A stretch of 64,000 nucleotides of DNA from a bacterium (GCA_024742285.1 JANSYR010000016.1:84727-148726), one strand, 5' to 3'. Counted from the first letter of the stretch, positions 36,008-47,128 are shown. Notes: generated by a model from the letters alone, not told the origin. A program made the numbers and translations.

Positions 36008-37876
36008 ATGCAGGGATACCGCAGCCGCACGACGACCTTCGGACGCAACATGTCCGGCGCGCGCGCGCTCTGGCGCGCGACGGGCATGACCGACGAAGAC
36101 TTCACCAAGCCGATCATCGCGATCGCCAACTCCTTCACCCAGTTCGTTCCGGGCCACGTCCACCTTCATCCGGTCGGACAGAAAGTGAAGTCGATCATCG
36201 ACGGAGCCGGAGGCTGGGGCGTAGAGTTCAACACGATCGCCGTCGACGACGGGATCGCGATGGGCCACGACGGGATGCTCTACTCCCTGCCCTCTCGCGA
36301 CCTGATCGCGGACAGCGTCGAGTACATGGTGAACGCCCACTGCGCCGACGCGCTGATCTGCATCTCGAACTGCGACAAGATCACCCCGGGCATGCTGCTC
36401 GCGACGATGCGGCTGAACGTGCCGACGATCTTCGTCTCGGGCGGTCCGATGGAAGCGGGCAAGATCGCCGGAACCCACGACCGCGAGGGTCGCAAGCTCG
36501 ACCTGATCGACCCGATGATCGCCGCCGGCGACGACGAGGTCTCCGACGCGGAGCTCCTCGAGATGGAGCGCTCCGCGTGTCCGACCTGCGGCTCCTGCTC
36601 CGGCATGTTCACCGCGAACAGCATGAACTGCCTGAACGAGGCGATCGGCCTCGCGCTACCCGGCAACGGAACGATCGTCGCGACCCACAAGCGCCGCTGG
36701 GAGCTTTTCGAGCGCGCTTCGAAGCGGATCGTCGAGATGGCGAGGCAGCACTACGTCGATGGCGACGACTCGGTGCTGCCGCGATCGATCGCGACCTTCG
36801 AGGCCTTCGAGAACGCGATGGCGCTCGACATCGCGATGGGCGGCTCGACGAACACGATCCTCCACCTGCTCGGGATCGCCCAGGAGGCGGGCGTCGACTA
36901 CACGATGGCCGACATGGATCGGCTCTCGCGGCGCGTCCCGAACCTCTGCAAGGTCGCCCCGGCGACCGAGAAGTACCACGTCGAAGACGTCCACCGCGCC
37001 GGCGGGATCTTCACGATCCTCGGCGAGCTCGATCGCGGCGGACTGATCCACCGGGACGTCCACACGGTCCATGCGAAGACGCTGGGCGAAGGCATCGACC
37101 AGCACGACCTCCGTCGCCCCACCGCCCTCGACGAGGCGAAGGCGTACGCCCTCGCCGCCCCCGGCGGCGTCCGCACGAACGAGGGCTTCTCTCAGGACAA
37201 GTACTTCGACTCGACCGATGACGACGCCGAGAACGGCTGCATTCGCGACGTGGAGCACGCCTATTCGACCGAGGGCGGCCTCGCGATCCTCTTCGGCAAC
37301 ATCGCGGAGGACGGCTGCGTCGTGAAGACAGCGGGCGTCGACGAGTCGATCTGGCAGTTCGAAGGTCCGTGCCGGGTCTTCCACTCCCAGGACAACGCCT
37401 GCGATGCGATCCTGAACAACCAGGTCAAGGAAGGCGACATCGTCGTCATCCTCTACGAGGGCCCCAAGGGCGGACCGGGTATGCAGGAGATGCTCTACCC
37501 GACCTCGTACCTCAAGTCGAAGAAGCTCGGGAAGGCCTGCGCGCTCATCACCGACGGGCGCTTCAGCGGCGGGACCTCCGGCCTCTCGATCGGCCACGTG
37601 TCCCCGGAAGCGGCGGAGGGCGGCGCGATCGGACTCGTCGAAGAAGGCGATCGGATCAGGATCGACATCCCGAACCGAACGATCGATCTGGTGGTCGACG
37701 ACGAGACCCTCGCAAAGCGGCGGAAGGCGATGAACGAACGCGGCGACGCGGCGTGGACGCCCAACCGCAAGCGCGAGGTGTCCCAGGCGCTCAAGGCCTA
37801 CGGGATGATGGCGACCAGCGCGGCCAAGGGCGCCGTTCGCGACATCGACCAGCTCGTCGAGCGACACAAGATCTGA
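36008..37876 (+). CDS. ilvD: Dihydroxy-acid dehydratase
   Basis: Dehydrates dihydroxy-acids in valine, leucine, isoleucine and pantothenate synthesis. A 622-residue Fe-S enzyme with [13 protein letters not shown] (cluster Cys and Lys), [19 protein letters not shown] (further cysteine), [12 protein letters not shown], and [26 protein letters not shown]. The ATG at 36008 begins [12 protein letters not shown], matching the family N-terminus. No ribosome site directly precedes it. A TATCCT box lies six bases upstream, so a leaderless transcript is possible. Confidence 0.96.
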   Translation: MQGYRSRTTTFGRNMSGARALWRATGMTDEDFTKPIIAIANSFTQFVPGHVHLHPVGQKVKSIIDGAGGWGVEFNTIAVDDGIAMGHDGMLYSLPSRDLIADSVEYMVNAHCADALICISNCDKITPGMLLATMRLNVPTIFVSGGPMEAGKIAGTHDREGRKLDLIDPMIAAGDDEVSDAELLEMERSACPTCGSCSGMFTANSMNCLNEAIGLALPGNGTIVATHKRRWELFERASKRIVEMARQHYVDGDDSVLPRSIATFEAFENAMALDIAMGGSTNTILHLLGIAQEAGVDYTMADMDRLSRRVPNLCKVAPATEKYHVEDVHRAGGIFTILGELDRGGLIHRDVHTVHAKTLGEGIDQHDLRRPTALDEAKAYALAAPGGVRTNEGFSQDKYFDSTDDDAENGCIRDVEHAYSTEGGLAILFGNIAEDGCVVKTAGVDESIWQFEGPCRVFHSQDNACDAILNNQVKEGDIVVILYEGPKGGPGMQEMLYPTSYLKSKKLGKACALITDGRFSGGTSGLSIGHVSPEAAEGGAIGLVEEGDRIRIDIPNRTIDLVVDDETLAKRRKAMNERGDAAWTPNRKREVSQALKAYGMMATSAAKGAVRDIDQLVERHKI

Positions 37877-37901
37877 TCCGACCGGTGCGGCGGCCCCTCC
37901 T

Positions 37902-40184
37902 TTGAACACGGAGACGAAGACGGCGACCGATCGCAAGACCGTCGTTCTGGTGGGCGGAGGCCACGCCCACGTCCAGGTGCTCCGACGCTGGGCGATGGAT
38001 CCGCCGCAAGCGATTCGTCCGATCGTCGTCCTCGACCGTGCCGTCGCCGTCTACTCGGGCATGGTGCCCGGGCTCGTCGCCGGGGACTACCGCGCCTCCG
38101 AGCTCGAGATCGACGTCGTCCCCCTGGCCCGCCGCGCCGGCGCGGGCGTCGTCCTCGCCCCGGCCCTCGACCTCGACCCGGTCCGCCGCGAAATCCAGAT
38201 CGAAGGTCGCCCACCGCTCCGATTCGACCTGGCCAGCCTCGACGTCGGCTCGACCGTCCGCGGCCTCGACCTGCCCGGCGTTCGCGAGCACGCCCTCGCG
38301 ACTCGCCCGATCGGGCGCTTCGTCCGCGAGGTCGAGACGCAGGTGGAACGCCTGAAAGCGCTCGGCGGACGCCCCCGGATCGTGCTCGTCGGGGGTGGCG
38401 CAGCGGGCGTCGAGCTCGCCTTCACGCTCGACAGCCGACTCCGAGGCGAGGGAATCGAGCCCGAGCTGCACGTGCTCACGAGCGACGACGCGCTGCTCCG
38501 CGGCGCCGCCCCCGCCGCTCGATCGGCGATCGCGCAGGAAGCCGCCGCGCGCGGGATCGAGACCCACACCCACCGTCGCGTCCTTCGCGTGGAAGCCGGG
38601 GGCGTGGTGTCGGAGGACGTGACGGCCGCGGGCGATCGCGGGAGCGAGACCCTCGCCGCGGATCTCGTGGTCTGGGCCGCGGGCGCGGCCTCGGGCGCGT
38701 TCCCGGCGCACGAGGGCGTCTCACGGCTCGCGACCGACGACGAGGGCTTCCTGCTGGTTCGCGACACGCTCCAGGCGGAGGGCCACGACGACGTCTTCGC
38801 CGTCGGCGACTGCGCGCGGCTCTCCAGCCATCCCTGGGTGCCCCGCGCCGGGGTCTACGCGGTCCGTCAGGGTCCCGTCCTCGAGCGGAACCTGCGCGCG
38901 CGGGCCGAGGGCGGAAGGCTCCGCCCCTATCGCCCACAGCGGGACTTTCTCTCGCTCTTGAATCTCGGTGGCGGCCGGGCCCTCGGCGCGAAGTGGGGGC
39001 GCGCCGCGAGCGGTCCGTCCGTCTTCCACCTGAAGGACTGGATCGATCGCCGCTTCATGGATCGTTTCCAGATCCTCGACGACGAAGGACGGGTGCGTCC
39101 GGCGAACGCGAAGCTCGGCGCGATGGGCGACGACGAGGAAGAAGAGATGGCCTGCGGCGGCTGCGCGGCGAAGCTCGGCGCCGAGCCCCTGTCGGCGGCC
39201 CTCGCCGCCCTCCCGAAGCCCCCGCCCGACCAGAGCGTCGTGCTCGGTCTCGACGCGCGGGACGACGTCGCGGCGACCCGCGCCGAGGGCGGAGGGACGA
39301 CGCTCCACAACGTCGACGTGATCCGCGCCTTCTGCGACGACCCGTGGCTCGTCGGCCGCGTCGCCGCAACGAACGCGCTCTCCGACCTGCATGCCAAGGG
39401 CGGCCGGCCGCGTCACGCCCAGGCGATCATCGGCCTGCCCGAGCTCCCGCCTCAGGCCGCGCAGGAGGAGCTGTTCCAGACCCTCGCCGGCCTGCGCTCG
39501 ATCCTCGACCCTCTCGGCGTCTCGCTCCTCGGTGGACACACGACCCTCGGCGATGCGCTCACGGTCGGCCTGGCCGTGTCCGGCGACGGTCCCTCTCCCG
39601 ATGCGTTGCTCCGGCAATCCGGCGGGCGGCCCGGCGACCGACTCCTGCTCACGCAACCGATCGGCACCGGCGTGCTCCTCGCCGCGGACATGCAGGGACT
39701 CGCGACCGGCGCCCAGGTCGAAGCGGCCCACGGGGCGATGCAACACACCAACGACGTCGCCGGTCGACTCGCCCTCGAGATCGAGGGCACGCATGCCGCG
39801 ACCGACGTGACCGGCTTCGGTCTCGCCGGGCACCTGTTGACCCTGCTCGACGAAGGCGCCCTCGACGGGCGCCTCGACCGCGAGCAGGTGCCGATGCTGC
39901 CCGGGGCCCGGGGTCTCTGGGAAACGGGGCTCCGATCGACGGCCCACCCGGCCAATCGGGATGCGTTCGGAGAACGGCTCCGCGGCGCCGACGATCTCGA
40001 CGAGGCCTGGCTCCTCGATCCGCAGACGGCGGGTGGCCTCCTCCTCGCGGTGGCGCCCGAGGCGGTCGACGCGACGATCGCCGCCTTCGAAGCGGCGGGG
40101 GAGCCGTCGCCCGTGCCGATTGGCACGCTGGTCCCGTCAGCGGGCGCACGCCCGGTGATCGAGGTGGTCGACGGCGCGGCCTGA
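37902..40184 (+). CDS. selD: Fusion of FAD/NAD(P)-dependent oxidoreductase and selenophosphate synthetase (SelD)
   Basis: A 760-residue two-domain protein. Residues 1-390 form an NDH-2-like flavoprotein: TVVLVGGGHAHVQVLRRW (FAD Rossmann), ARPRIVLVGGGAAGVELAF-type second Rossmann, and FAVGDCARL. Residues about 400-760 are SelD: MACGGCAAKLGAEPL with the catalytic cysteine and the lysine three residues on, DVIRAFCDDPWLVGRVAATNALSDLHAKGG, LLGGHTTLGDAL, TQPIGTGVLLAADMQG, TDVTGFGLAGHL and LLDPQTAGGLLLAV. SelD makes selenophosphate from selenide and ATP. The fused reductase may deliver reduced selenium; such fusions are known in several phyla. The start is a TTG at 37902 with no clear ribosome site, so the exact start is uncertain. 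No selA, selB or tRNA-Sec gene is in the window. Confidence 0.92.
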   Translation: MNTETKTATDRKTVVLVGGGHAHVQVLRRWAMDPPQAIRPIVVLDRAVAVYSGMVPGLVAGDYRASELEIDVVPLARRAGAGVVLAPALDLDPVRREIQIEGRPPLRFDLASLDVGSTVRGLDLPGVREHALATRPIGRFVREVETQVERLKALGGRPRIVLVGGGAAGVELAFTLDSRLRGEGIEPELHVLTSDDALLRGAAPAARSAIAQEAAARGIETHTHRRVLRVEAGGVVSEDVTAAGDRGSETLAADLVVWAAGAASGAFPAHEGVSRLATDDEGFLLVRDTLQAEGHDDVFAVGDCARLSSHPWVPRAGVYAVRQGPVLERNLRARAEGGRLRPYRPQRDFLSLLNLGGGRALGAKWGRAASGPSVFHLKDWIDRRFMDRFQILDDEGRVRPANAKLGAMGDDEEEEMACGGCAAKLGAEPLSAALAALPKPPPDQSVVLGLDARDDVAATRAEGGGTTLHNVDVIRAFCDDPWLVGRVAATNALSDLHAKGGRPRHAQAIIGLPELPPQAAQEELFQTLAGLRSILDPLGVSLLGGHTTLGDALTVGLAVSGDGPSPDALLRQSGGRPGDRLLLTQPIGTGVLLAADMQGLATGAQVEAAHGAMQHTNDVAGRLALEIEGTHAATDVTGFGLAGHLLTLLDEGALDGRLDREQVPMLPGARGLWETGLRSTAHPANRDAFGERLRGADDLDEAWLLDPQTAGGLLLAVAPEAVDATIAAFEAAGEPSPVPIGTLVPSAGARPVIEVVDGAA

Positions 40185-40218
40185 CCGGGCGGTCGTCCGC
40201 GTGGAGGCGCGATCCCGC

Positions 40219-40224
40219 TACACT
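40219..40224 (+). promoter_or_regulatory. Candidate -10 box for a leaderless transcript
   Basis: TACACT ends eight bases before the ATG of the phosphotransferase gene, so transcription would begin at or next to the start codon. No Shine-Dalgarno sequence is present. The -35 is unclear. Confidence 0.3.
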
Positions 40225-40232
40225 CGCGCGCC

Positions 40233-41273
40233 ATGAAGGGCATCCAGCAAGACAACCTCGACCGCTATTTCGCCGAGCACATCGCGGGCGTTGCGCCGCC
40301 GCTCCGCTTCGACATGATCGTCGGCGGCCACTCCAACCTGACCTACCTCGCCGAGGACGCGAAGGGCCGAAAGATGGTCCTGCGACGCCCCCCGCTCGGG
40401 ATGGTCCTCGCTACCGCCCACGACATGTCCCGAGAGCACCGCATCCTCGCGGGTCTCGGTGGCAGCGCCGTCCCGGTCGCGCCGGTGCTCGCGCTCTGCG
40501 AAGACGAGTCGGTGAACGACGCGCCCTTCTACGTGATGGAGTACGTCGAGGGCGACGTCCTCACGACGCCGGGCCAGACCGAGAAGACCGTCCCCGCGGA
40601 CCGACGCGAAGCGCTCGGGATGCACATCATCGAAACCCTGGCGCACCTCCACGACATCGAGCCCGACGACGTCGGTCTCGGCGACCTCGGACGCCGCGAG
40701 GCGTACCTCACCCGCCAGCTCAAGCGCTGGAAGGGACAGTGGGAGAAGTCGAAGACGCGCGAGCTGGCGGCGATGGAGGAAGCGCACGCGCTCCTCGAGT
40801 CGAAGATGCCGGAGCAGAACGGGGCTTCGATCGTCCACGGCGACTACCGCATGGGGAACTTCCTGTCGGACGGAGCGAACGGCCGGATCGCCGCGGTGCT
40901 CGACTGGGAGCTCTGCACCCTGGGCGACCCGATGGCGGACGTCGGCTACTTGATGAACGACTGGAACGGCCCGAACGACTCGCGTCCGACCGCGAGCGGA
41001 ACCGGCGAGTCGGCGATCTCCTGCGGCGGGTTCCCGACGCGGGAGGCGATGCTGGCACGCTACGAAGAGCTGACCGGCCGGAGCACCGCCGGCGTCGACT
41101 ACTACCGCGCATTCCAGTACTGGCGCCTCGCCGCGATCGTCGAGGGGGTGCTCGCTCGCTATCTCAAGGGCGTGATGGGCGACGGCGGCGACACCGAGCG
41201 CTTCCGCAAACAGGTCGACGCCCTGGCCGAAGCCGCCGTCGAGCTGGCCAGCTCGGACGCACTCCAGGGCTAG
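40233..41273 (+). CDS. Phosphotransferase of the APH family (ACAD10/11-type kinase domain)
   Basis: A 346-residue aminoglycoside-phosphotransferase-fold kinase. Visible are VGGHSNLTYLAED (nucleotide loop), KMVLRRPPLG (ATP lysine region), MEYVEGDV (hinge), the catalytic loop IVHGDYRMGNFL and the metal loop VLDWELCTLGDPMADVGYLM. This subfamily is associated with acyl-CoA dehydrogenases; in ACAD10/11 it phosphorylates 4-hydroxy-acyl groups. No acyl-CoA dehydrogenase is adjacent here. The gene heads a same-strand run; the HtrA-like gene starts four bases after its stop. Confidence 0.87.
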   Translation: MKGIQQDNLDRYFAEHIAGVAPPLRFDMIVGGHSNLTYLAEDAKGRKMVLRRPPLGMVLATAHDMSREHRILAGLGGSAVPVAPVLALCEDESVNDAPFYVMEYVEGDVLTTPGQTEKTVPADRREALGMHIIETLAHLHDIEPDDVGLGDLGRREAYLTRQLKRWKGQWEKSKTRELAAMEEAHALLESKMPEQNGASIVHGDYRMGNFLSDGANGRIAAVLDWELCTLGDPMADVGYLMNDWNGPNDSRPTASGTGESAISCGGFPTREAMLARYEELTGRSTAGVDYYRAFQYWRLAAIVEGVLARYLKGVMGDGGDTERFRKQVDALAEAAVELASSDALQG

Positions 41274-41276
41274 TCG

Positions 41277-42428
41277 ATGCGCGTCGTCTTCTCGGCTGCG
41301 GTCTCCCTCGGACTGATCCTCTTCGGGGTCTGGATCGGGAGCCTCGTCTTCTCCGTACCGACGCCGGCGGTCGCGGAACCGGAGGGCCCGGCCGTCGCCG
41401 AGCCTGATAGGCCCGTTCTGGCACCGCCCACCCCGCTCTCCGCCCCCGATCCGGCGCTCCTCGAGAGCGAGCGCAACACGATGGACGTGTTCCGCCGCGC
41501 GGATCCCTCGGTCGTCTTCGTGACGAACAACGCGCTCCGCCGCGACTTCTTCTCGATGGACGTGACCGAGGTGCCCCAGGGTGCCGGATCGGGCTTCCTG
41601 TGGGACGAGCACGGCCACGTCGTCACGAATTTCCACGTCCTCGAAGGCGGGCAGACCTTCTCGATCACCCTGCCCACAGGCGTCACCCGCGATGCGCGCG
41701 TCGTCGGCGTCGAGCCGCGCAAGGACCTCGCCGTTCTCCATTTCGATACGGAGGGGCTCGACCTCCAACCCCTTCCGCTCGGCGCGAGCGCGAAGCTCGC
41801 CGTCGGCCAGAAGGTCCTCGCGATCGGCAATCCCTTCGGCCTCGACCGGACCCTCACGACCGGCATCATCAGCGCCCTCGGCCGCGAGTTCCCGACCCAG
41901 GGCGGCTTCGTGATCGAGGACGTGATCCAGACCGACGCGTCGATCAATCCGGGCAACTCCGGCGGCCCCCTGCTCGACTCACGGGGCCGCGTGATCGGCG
42001 TGAACACCGCGATCTACAGCCCGAGCGGTGCCAGCGCGGGCATCGGCTTCGCAATCCCGATCGACACGGTCCAGCGGATCGTCCCCCAGCTGATCCGCTT
42101 CGGGCAGGTCCGCCGCGTCGGCCTCGGCGTGCGTGTGCTCCGGGACCAGATCGTCCAGCGCTGGGGAATCGCGGGCGTCGGCATCCACGAGGTCGCGCCG
42201 GGCAGCGAAGCCGAACGCGCAGGCCTGCGCAGCGTCGTCGCCGACCGCTACGGCCGCGTCGCCTCCGTCGACGTGGTCATCGCGCTCGACGGCGCACGGA
42301 TCGACGGCTTCGCGGCCCTCGCCAACGCCCTGGACGGTCGGGAGCCTGGCGAGAAGGTCACGCTTTCGGTCCTGCGCGACGACGAGATCCTCGAGATCGA
42401 GATGCGCCTTCAGGAACTCGGGCGCTAG
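41277..42428 (+). CDS. HtrA/DegP-like trypsin-type serine protease with PDZ domain
   Basis: A 383-residue periplasmic protease anchored by an N-terminal helix (VSLGLILFGVWIGSLVFSV). The catalytic triad is seen as VVTNFHVLEGG (His), PRKDLAVLHF (Asp) and ASINPGNSGGPLLD (Ser), with the oxyanion-loop region AIGNPFGLDRTLTTGIISALGR. A single PDZ domain follows (about residues 285-380, GVGIHEVAPGSEAERAG...DVVIALDGARIDGF). It would degrade or sense misfolded envelope proteins. Its place between the kinase and a TRAP transporter, with four bases to the upstream stop, suggests co-transcription but the functional tie is unclear. Confidence 0.92.
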   Translation: MRVVFSAAVSLGLILFGVWIGSLVFSVPTPAVAEPEGPAVAEPDRPVLAPPTPLSAPDPALLESERNTMDVFRRADPSVVFVTNNALRRDFFSMDVTEVPQGAGSGFLWDEHGHVVTNFHVLEGGQTFSITLPTGVTRDARVVGVEPRKDLAVLHFDTEGLDLQPLPLGASAKLAVGQKVLAIGNPFGLDRTLTTGIISALGREFPTQGGFVIEDVIQTDASINPGNSGGPLLDSRGRVIGVNTAIYSPSGASAGIGFAIPIDTVQRIVPQLIRFGQVRRVGLGVRVLRDQIVQRWGIAGVGIHEVAPGSEAERAGLRSVVADRYGRVASVDVVIALDGARIDGFAALANALDGREPGEKVTLSVLRDDEILEIEMRLQELGR

Positions 42429-42470
42429 GCCGCGCGCGACGCTTCGGGTCGAAGCGGAGAGGAGCCCCGG

Positions 42471-43604
42471 TTGTCCAGACGCGAAGCCCTCGTCGCCGTC
42501 GTGATCGCGTTCCTCGTCGGCGTCCTCGCCGCAGGCTCGCTCCGGTCGGCGCGCGACACCGCGCCCGCGAGCGGCGAGGCCGTCGCGAGCGGCCCCTCCG
42601 TGCGCTGGCGCGTGACGAGCGCCTTCGGCACCCATCTCCCCGCCCTCGGCGACAACCCCGTCGAGGTGGCCGATGCGCTCCGGGCGGCGACTGGAGGGCG
42701 GATCGACTGGACCGTCGACGATCCAGGCGAAGTCGTCCCCGCCTTCGCAATCGTCGAAGCGGTCAGCCGGGGCAAGATCGAGGCCGGTTATACCTGGCTC
42801 GGTTACGACCAGGGGAGACTCGCGGTGTCGGTGCTCTTCGGCGCCGTCCCCTTCGGCATGACGCCCTGGGAGTACACCGCCTGGTGGGTCGGCGGCGGCG
42901 GGGGCGACCTGGCCCGTGAGATCTATCGACCGCTCGGCGTCGAGCCGATCCTGTGCGGCATGATCGGTCCGGAGACGGCGGGCTGGTTCCGAAAGGAGGT
43001 GAACGCCCCCGAAGACGTCGAGGGCCTGAAGATCCGCTTCGCCGGCCTCGGCGGACGCGTGCTTCAGCGGCTCGGTGCGTCGGTGACGATGATGCCGGGG
43101 GGCGAGCTCTTCCAGGCCCTCGAGAAGGGGGCCATCGACGCGACCGAGTTCTCCCTGCCCGCCGTCGACGAACGCCTCGGCTTCGATCGCGTGGCGACGT
43201 TCAACTACTTCCCCGGCTGGCACCAACCGCACACGACCTTCCATCTCGTCGTCCACAAGCCGACCTGGGACGCGCTGCCGGAGAACGACCGCGCCACGAT
43301 CGAGCTCGCCTGCGGCAACGGCGTCTACCGCAACTTCGCCCGCGCCGAGGCGAGTCAGGGTCCCGTGATCGAGGCCCTCGCGCGCAAGGGCGTGCAGACG
43401 CGATCGCTCTCGCCCTCGCTCCTCGCGATCCTCGAGGCCGAGGCGAACGCGGTCCTCGAAGAGGAAGCGAACGCGGATCCCGGTTTCGCGCGCGTCCTCG
43501 CCCACCAACGGGCGTTCCGGGCGCGCTACGCGAGGTGGCGCGCCCTCGCCTATCCCGACCCCGACGGCCCCGGCGGCCCCCACGGAGACGCCGGTGGCGA
43601 CTGA
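42471..43604 (+). CDS. dctP: TRAP transporter substrate-binding protein (DctP/TakP family)
   Basis: A 377-residue periplasmic solute receptor with an uncleaved or cleaved N-terminal helix (ALVAVVIAFLVGVLAAGSL). Hallmarks include WRVTSAFGTHLPALG, FAIVEAVSRGKIEAGYTW, GWFRKEVNAPEDVEGLKIRF-type segment, GGRVLQRLGASVTMMPGGELFQALEKGAIDATEFSLPAVD, and PGWHQPHTTFHLVVHK, resembling the keto-acid binder TakP. TTG start at 42471 has GAGGAG upstream. The C-terminus overlaps dctQ by 11 bases. The substrate is probably a carboxylate such as a 2-oxo acid. Confidence 0.92.
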   Translation: MSRREALVAVVIAFLVGVLAAGSLRSARDTAPASGEAVASGPSVRWRVTSAFGTHLPALGDNPVEVADALRAATGGRIDWTVDDPGEVVPAFAIVEAVSRGKIEAGYTWLGYDQGRLAVSVLFGAVPFGMTPWEYTAWWVGGGGGDLAREIYRPLGVEPILCGMIGPETAGWFRKEVNAPEDVEGLKIRFAGLGGRVLQRLGASVTMMPGGELFQALEKGAIDATEFSLPAVDERLGFDRVATFNYFPGWHQPHTTFHLVVHKPTWDALPENDRATIELACGNGVYRNFARAEASQGPVIEALARKGVQTRSLSPSLLAILEAEANAVLEEEANADPGFARVLAHQRAFRARYARWRALAYPDPDGPGGPHGDAGGD

Positions 43605-44108
43605 AGACGGGCCGTCGCCGCGGGGTGTGAACGCCGCCCTCGACCGGATCGGGGACGCGATCTCCTGGATCTGGATCGCGCTGATCGCCGTGATCGTCTC
43701 CGCGGTCGTGCTCCGCTTCGTGTTCGGCGTCGGCCTGATCCAGCTCGAGGAGCTCCAGTGGCATCTCTACGCCGTGGGCTTCCTCGCCGGAATCGTCGGC
43801 TGCGTCGTCCACGACCGTCACGTGCGCGTCGACGTGCTGCGCGAGCGCATGCGCCCGCGTACCCGGGACTGGATCGACTTCTACGGTGTGCTGCTCTTCC
43901 AGCTCCCGCTCGTCGTCCTCGTCCTGTGGAGCGCCGCTCCCTTCGTGGCGGAGAGCTTCCGCGCCGGGGAGGAGTCCGCGTCCGCCGGCGGCCTGCCCTA
44001 CCGGTGGCTCCTCAAGGCGGTTCTCCCGCTGGCCTTCGCCGCGCTCGGCGTGGCGACCCTGACCCGGCTGCGCCGCCTGTACCGATCGCTCTTCCCGGAG
44101 ACGGACGC

Positions 44109-44112
<4 letters not shown>
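43594..44112 (+). CDS. dctQ: TRAP transporter small permease (DctQ)
   Basis: A 172-residue inner-membrane protein with four predicted helices. The family block GLIQLEELQWHLYAVGFLAGIVGCVVHDRHVRVDVL is intact. GTG start at 43594 lies inside the end of the receptor gene, and its TGA overlaps the GTG of dctM, so the three are translationally coupled. Confidence 0.92.
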
Positions 44113-45470
<1,358 letters not shown>

Positions 45471-45501
45471 CGGGGACCGGCGTACGGGCAGAGGGGGAAC
45501 G

Positions 45502-45771
45502 ATGACCGATGGATCCGCGCGCGTGCTTCGCCACCTCGGCGTGGTCGGCTTCCTCGCGATTGCCGTCGTCCTGGCGAGCTGCGAACGCACTCCCTCGAAG
45601 TCCGACTACGTGAGCGCGCAGGTGACGGCGCTCTGCGAGGGGCAGATCGGCAACGAGCTGCGTGCCTGCCGGATCGCGGTGATCAAGCAGTTCCAGGACA
45701 TGCCCCTCGAAGAGATGAAGCGCCGTTTCCCGCCGCCGGAGCCGCGCTCGCGACCGAGCTGCGGTTTCTAG
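45502..45771 (+). CDS. Small lipoprotein of unknown function
   Basis: An 89-residue predicted lipoprotein. The signal helix VVGFLAIAVVLASC ends in lipobox LASC. The mature part of about 60 residues has four more cysteines (LCEGQ, RACRI, PSCGF among them) and a proline-rich C-terminus. GAGGGGG lies before the ATG. It follows the TRAP genes by 31 bases and may be the last gene of that run. Confidence 0.75.
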   Translation: MTDGSARVLRHLGVVGFLAIAVVLASCERTPSKSDYVSAQVTALCEGQIGNELRACRIAVIKQFQDMPLEEMKRRFPPPEPRSRPSCGF

Positions 45772-45796
45772 CCAGCGCACGACCGCGGAAGAGCGC

Positions 45797-46120
45797 TCAG
45801 TTCTGGACCCGATCCTTGGGGACGTAGGCCCCTTCCTCGAAGCCATCGAAGACGAGGTCGAGCTGGGGATGCCGGCAGGGTCCGTGCACGCCATCGTGCA
45901 CGAGGTTCTGTTCGGACACGCAGGCCACGTAGGTGGAGTCGTCGGTCTCGGCGAAGAGATGGTAGTAGGGCTGGTCCTTGGGGGGCCGGACCTCCTCGGG
46001 AATCGAGAGCCACCACTCCTCGGTGTGGTTGAAGCGCGGGTCGACGTCGAAGACGACGCCGCGAAAGGGACGGAAGCGGTGGGCGACGATCTCCCCGATT
46101 CCGAACTTCGCTTCGCGCAT
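45797..46120 (-). CDS. hspQ: Heat-shock protein HspQ (YccV-type domain)
   Basis: A 107-residue protein with AKFGIGEIVAHRFRPFRGVVFDVDPRFNHTEEWW, then QPYYHLFAETDDSTYVACVSEQNLV. These match the YccV/HspQ hemimethylated-DNA-binding fold; in E. coli HspQ acts as a Lon specificity enhancer. The ATG at 46120 has a GGAG upstream and is preceded by an unconserved open stretch. It is convergent with the TRAP/lipoprotein run and divergent from sixA. Confidence 0.9.
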   Translation of the reverse strand: MREAKFGIGEIVAHRFRPFRGVVFDVDPRFNHTEEWWLSIPEEVRPPKDQPYYHLFAETDDSTYVACVSEQNLVHDGVHGPCRHPQLDLVFDGFEEGAYVPKDRVQN

Positions 46121-46223
46121 GCATCCGTCTCCCACGCCGCCGGCGGCGAACCCGGCGAACGATCGAAGGATAGCCCCTGGCCCTTCGCGGCGTCGCGACC
46201 GAAGGCCTGCTAGTCCTTCCGGC

Positions 46224-46718
46224 ATGCCGCGCACCCTGATCCTCATGCGCCACGCGAAGCAGAGCGCGCTCGCCGCGCGCGATCACGAGCGTCCGTTGAC
46301 CGACGAAGGGCGGGAGGCGGCCCACCGGGTGGGCGAGACCCTTCGACGCGAAGGGCGGATACCGGACCACGCGCTCTCCTCGACCGCCCTGCGGTGTCGA
46401 CAGACCTGGGAATGCGTGTCCGCGGCTTTCGACGCGCCCCGCGAGGCGACCTTCGAGGCGAGCCTCTACAATGCGAGCGCCGCCGGGCTCCTCGACGGGC
46501 TCACGCTCGTCGACGAACGGGTCGAGACGCTCCTCCTGCTCGCGCACAACCCGGGGATCTCCGTGCTGGCCCTCGAGCTCGCCGGCGGCGACGACGCGGC
46601 GCGCGACGTCCTGCGCAGCGGTTTCACCCCCGCGACCACCGCTCGCTTCGAAATCGAAGGCCCCTGGTCGACGGTCTCGCCGCGGTCCGCTCGATTCCTC
46701 CGCTTCGAACCCCGATAG
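46224..46718 (+). CDS. sixA: SixA-type phosphohistidine phosphatase
   Basis: A 164-residue histidine-phosphatase-superfamily enzyme. The catalytic RHG-like LILMRHAKQ is at the N-terminus, followed by RPLTDEGREAA, LSSTALRCRQTW and LLLAHNPGISVLAL with the second histidine. SixA removes phosphate from histidine-phosphorylated proteins such as HPt or PTS components. It is followed 23 bases later by a MAPEG-like gene. Confidence 0.9.
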   Translation: MPRTLILMRHAKQSALAARDHERPLTDEGREAAHRVGETLRREGRIPDHALSSTALRCRQTWECVSAAFDAPREATFEASLYNASAAGLLDGLTLVDERVETLLLLAHNPGISVLALELAGGDDAARDVLRSGFTPATTARFEIEGPWSTVSPRSARFLRFEPR

Positions 46719-46741
46719 GCGAAAAACCCGGGAGGCCTCGC

Positions 46742-47128
46742 ATGACCGTTCCGTTCTGGTGCCTCGTGATCGTGATGTTCATCCCGATTCCCCTTGCCCT
46801 CACGGGCTTCGCCGTGCGGACGCGCACGCTCGAGGAAGCGGACAACAAGACGCCGCGCCGCCAGATCCGGTCACTCGAGGGCTTCCCGGCGCGCCTCTAC
46901 GGCGCCCAGGAGAACAGCTGGGAGGCGACGATCCTCTTCGCGCCGACGGTGATCATGACCCATCTCGCCGGCGTCGACCCTGCGGAGGCGGCGCCCTGGG
47001 CGATCGGGTTCGTGCTCCTGCGGATCCTCCACATCGCGCTGTACCTGCTCGACCTCGACCTCCTGCGCTCGGTCGTGTTCGCGGCTTCGATGGTCCCGCT
47101 GGTGACGATGCTCGCGAAGGCGGCGTGA
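46742..47128 (+). CDS. MAPEG family membrane protein
   Basis: A 128-residue protein with four transmembrane helices. The pattern ARLYGAQENSWEATILFAPTVI, then RILHIALYLLDLDLLRSVVF, resembles the MAPEG fold (membrane glutathione/eicosanoid enzymes) and its short bacterial members. No specific activity can be assigned. Same strand as sixA; ends 19 bases before the convergent aldolase-like gene. Confidence 0.8.
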   Translation: MTVPFWCLVIVMFIPIPLALTGFAVRTRTLEEADNKTPRRQIRSLEGFPARLYGAQENSWEATILFAPTVIMTHLAGVDPAEAAPWAIGFVLLRILHIALYLLDLDLLRSVVFAASMVPLVTMLAKAA

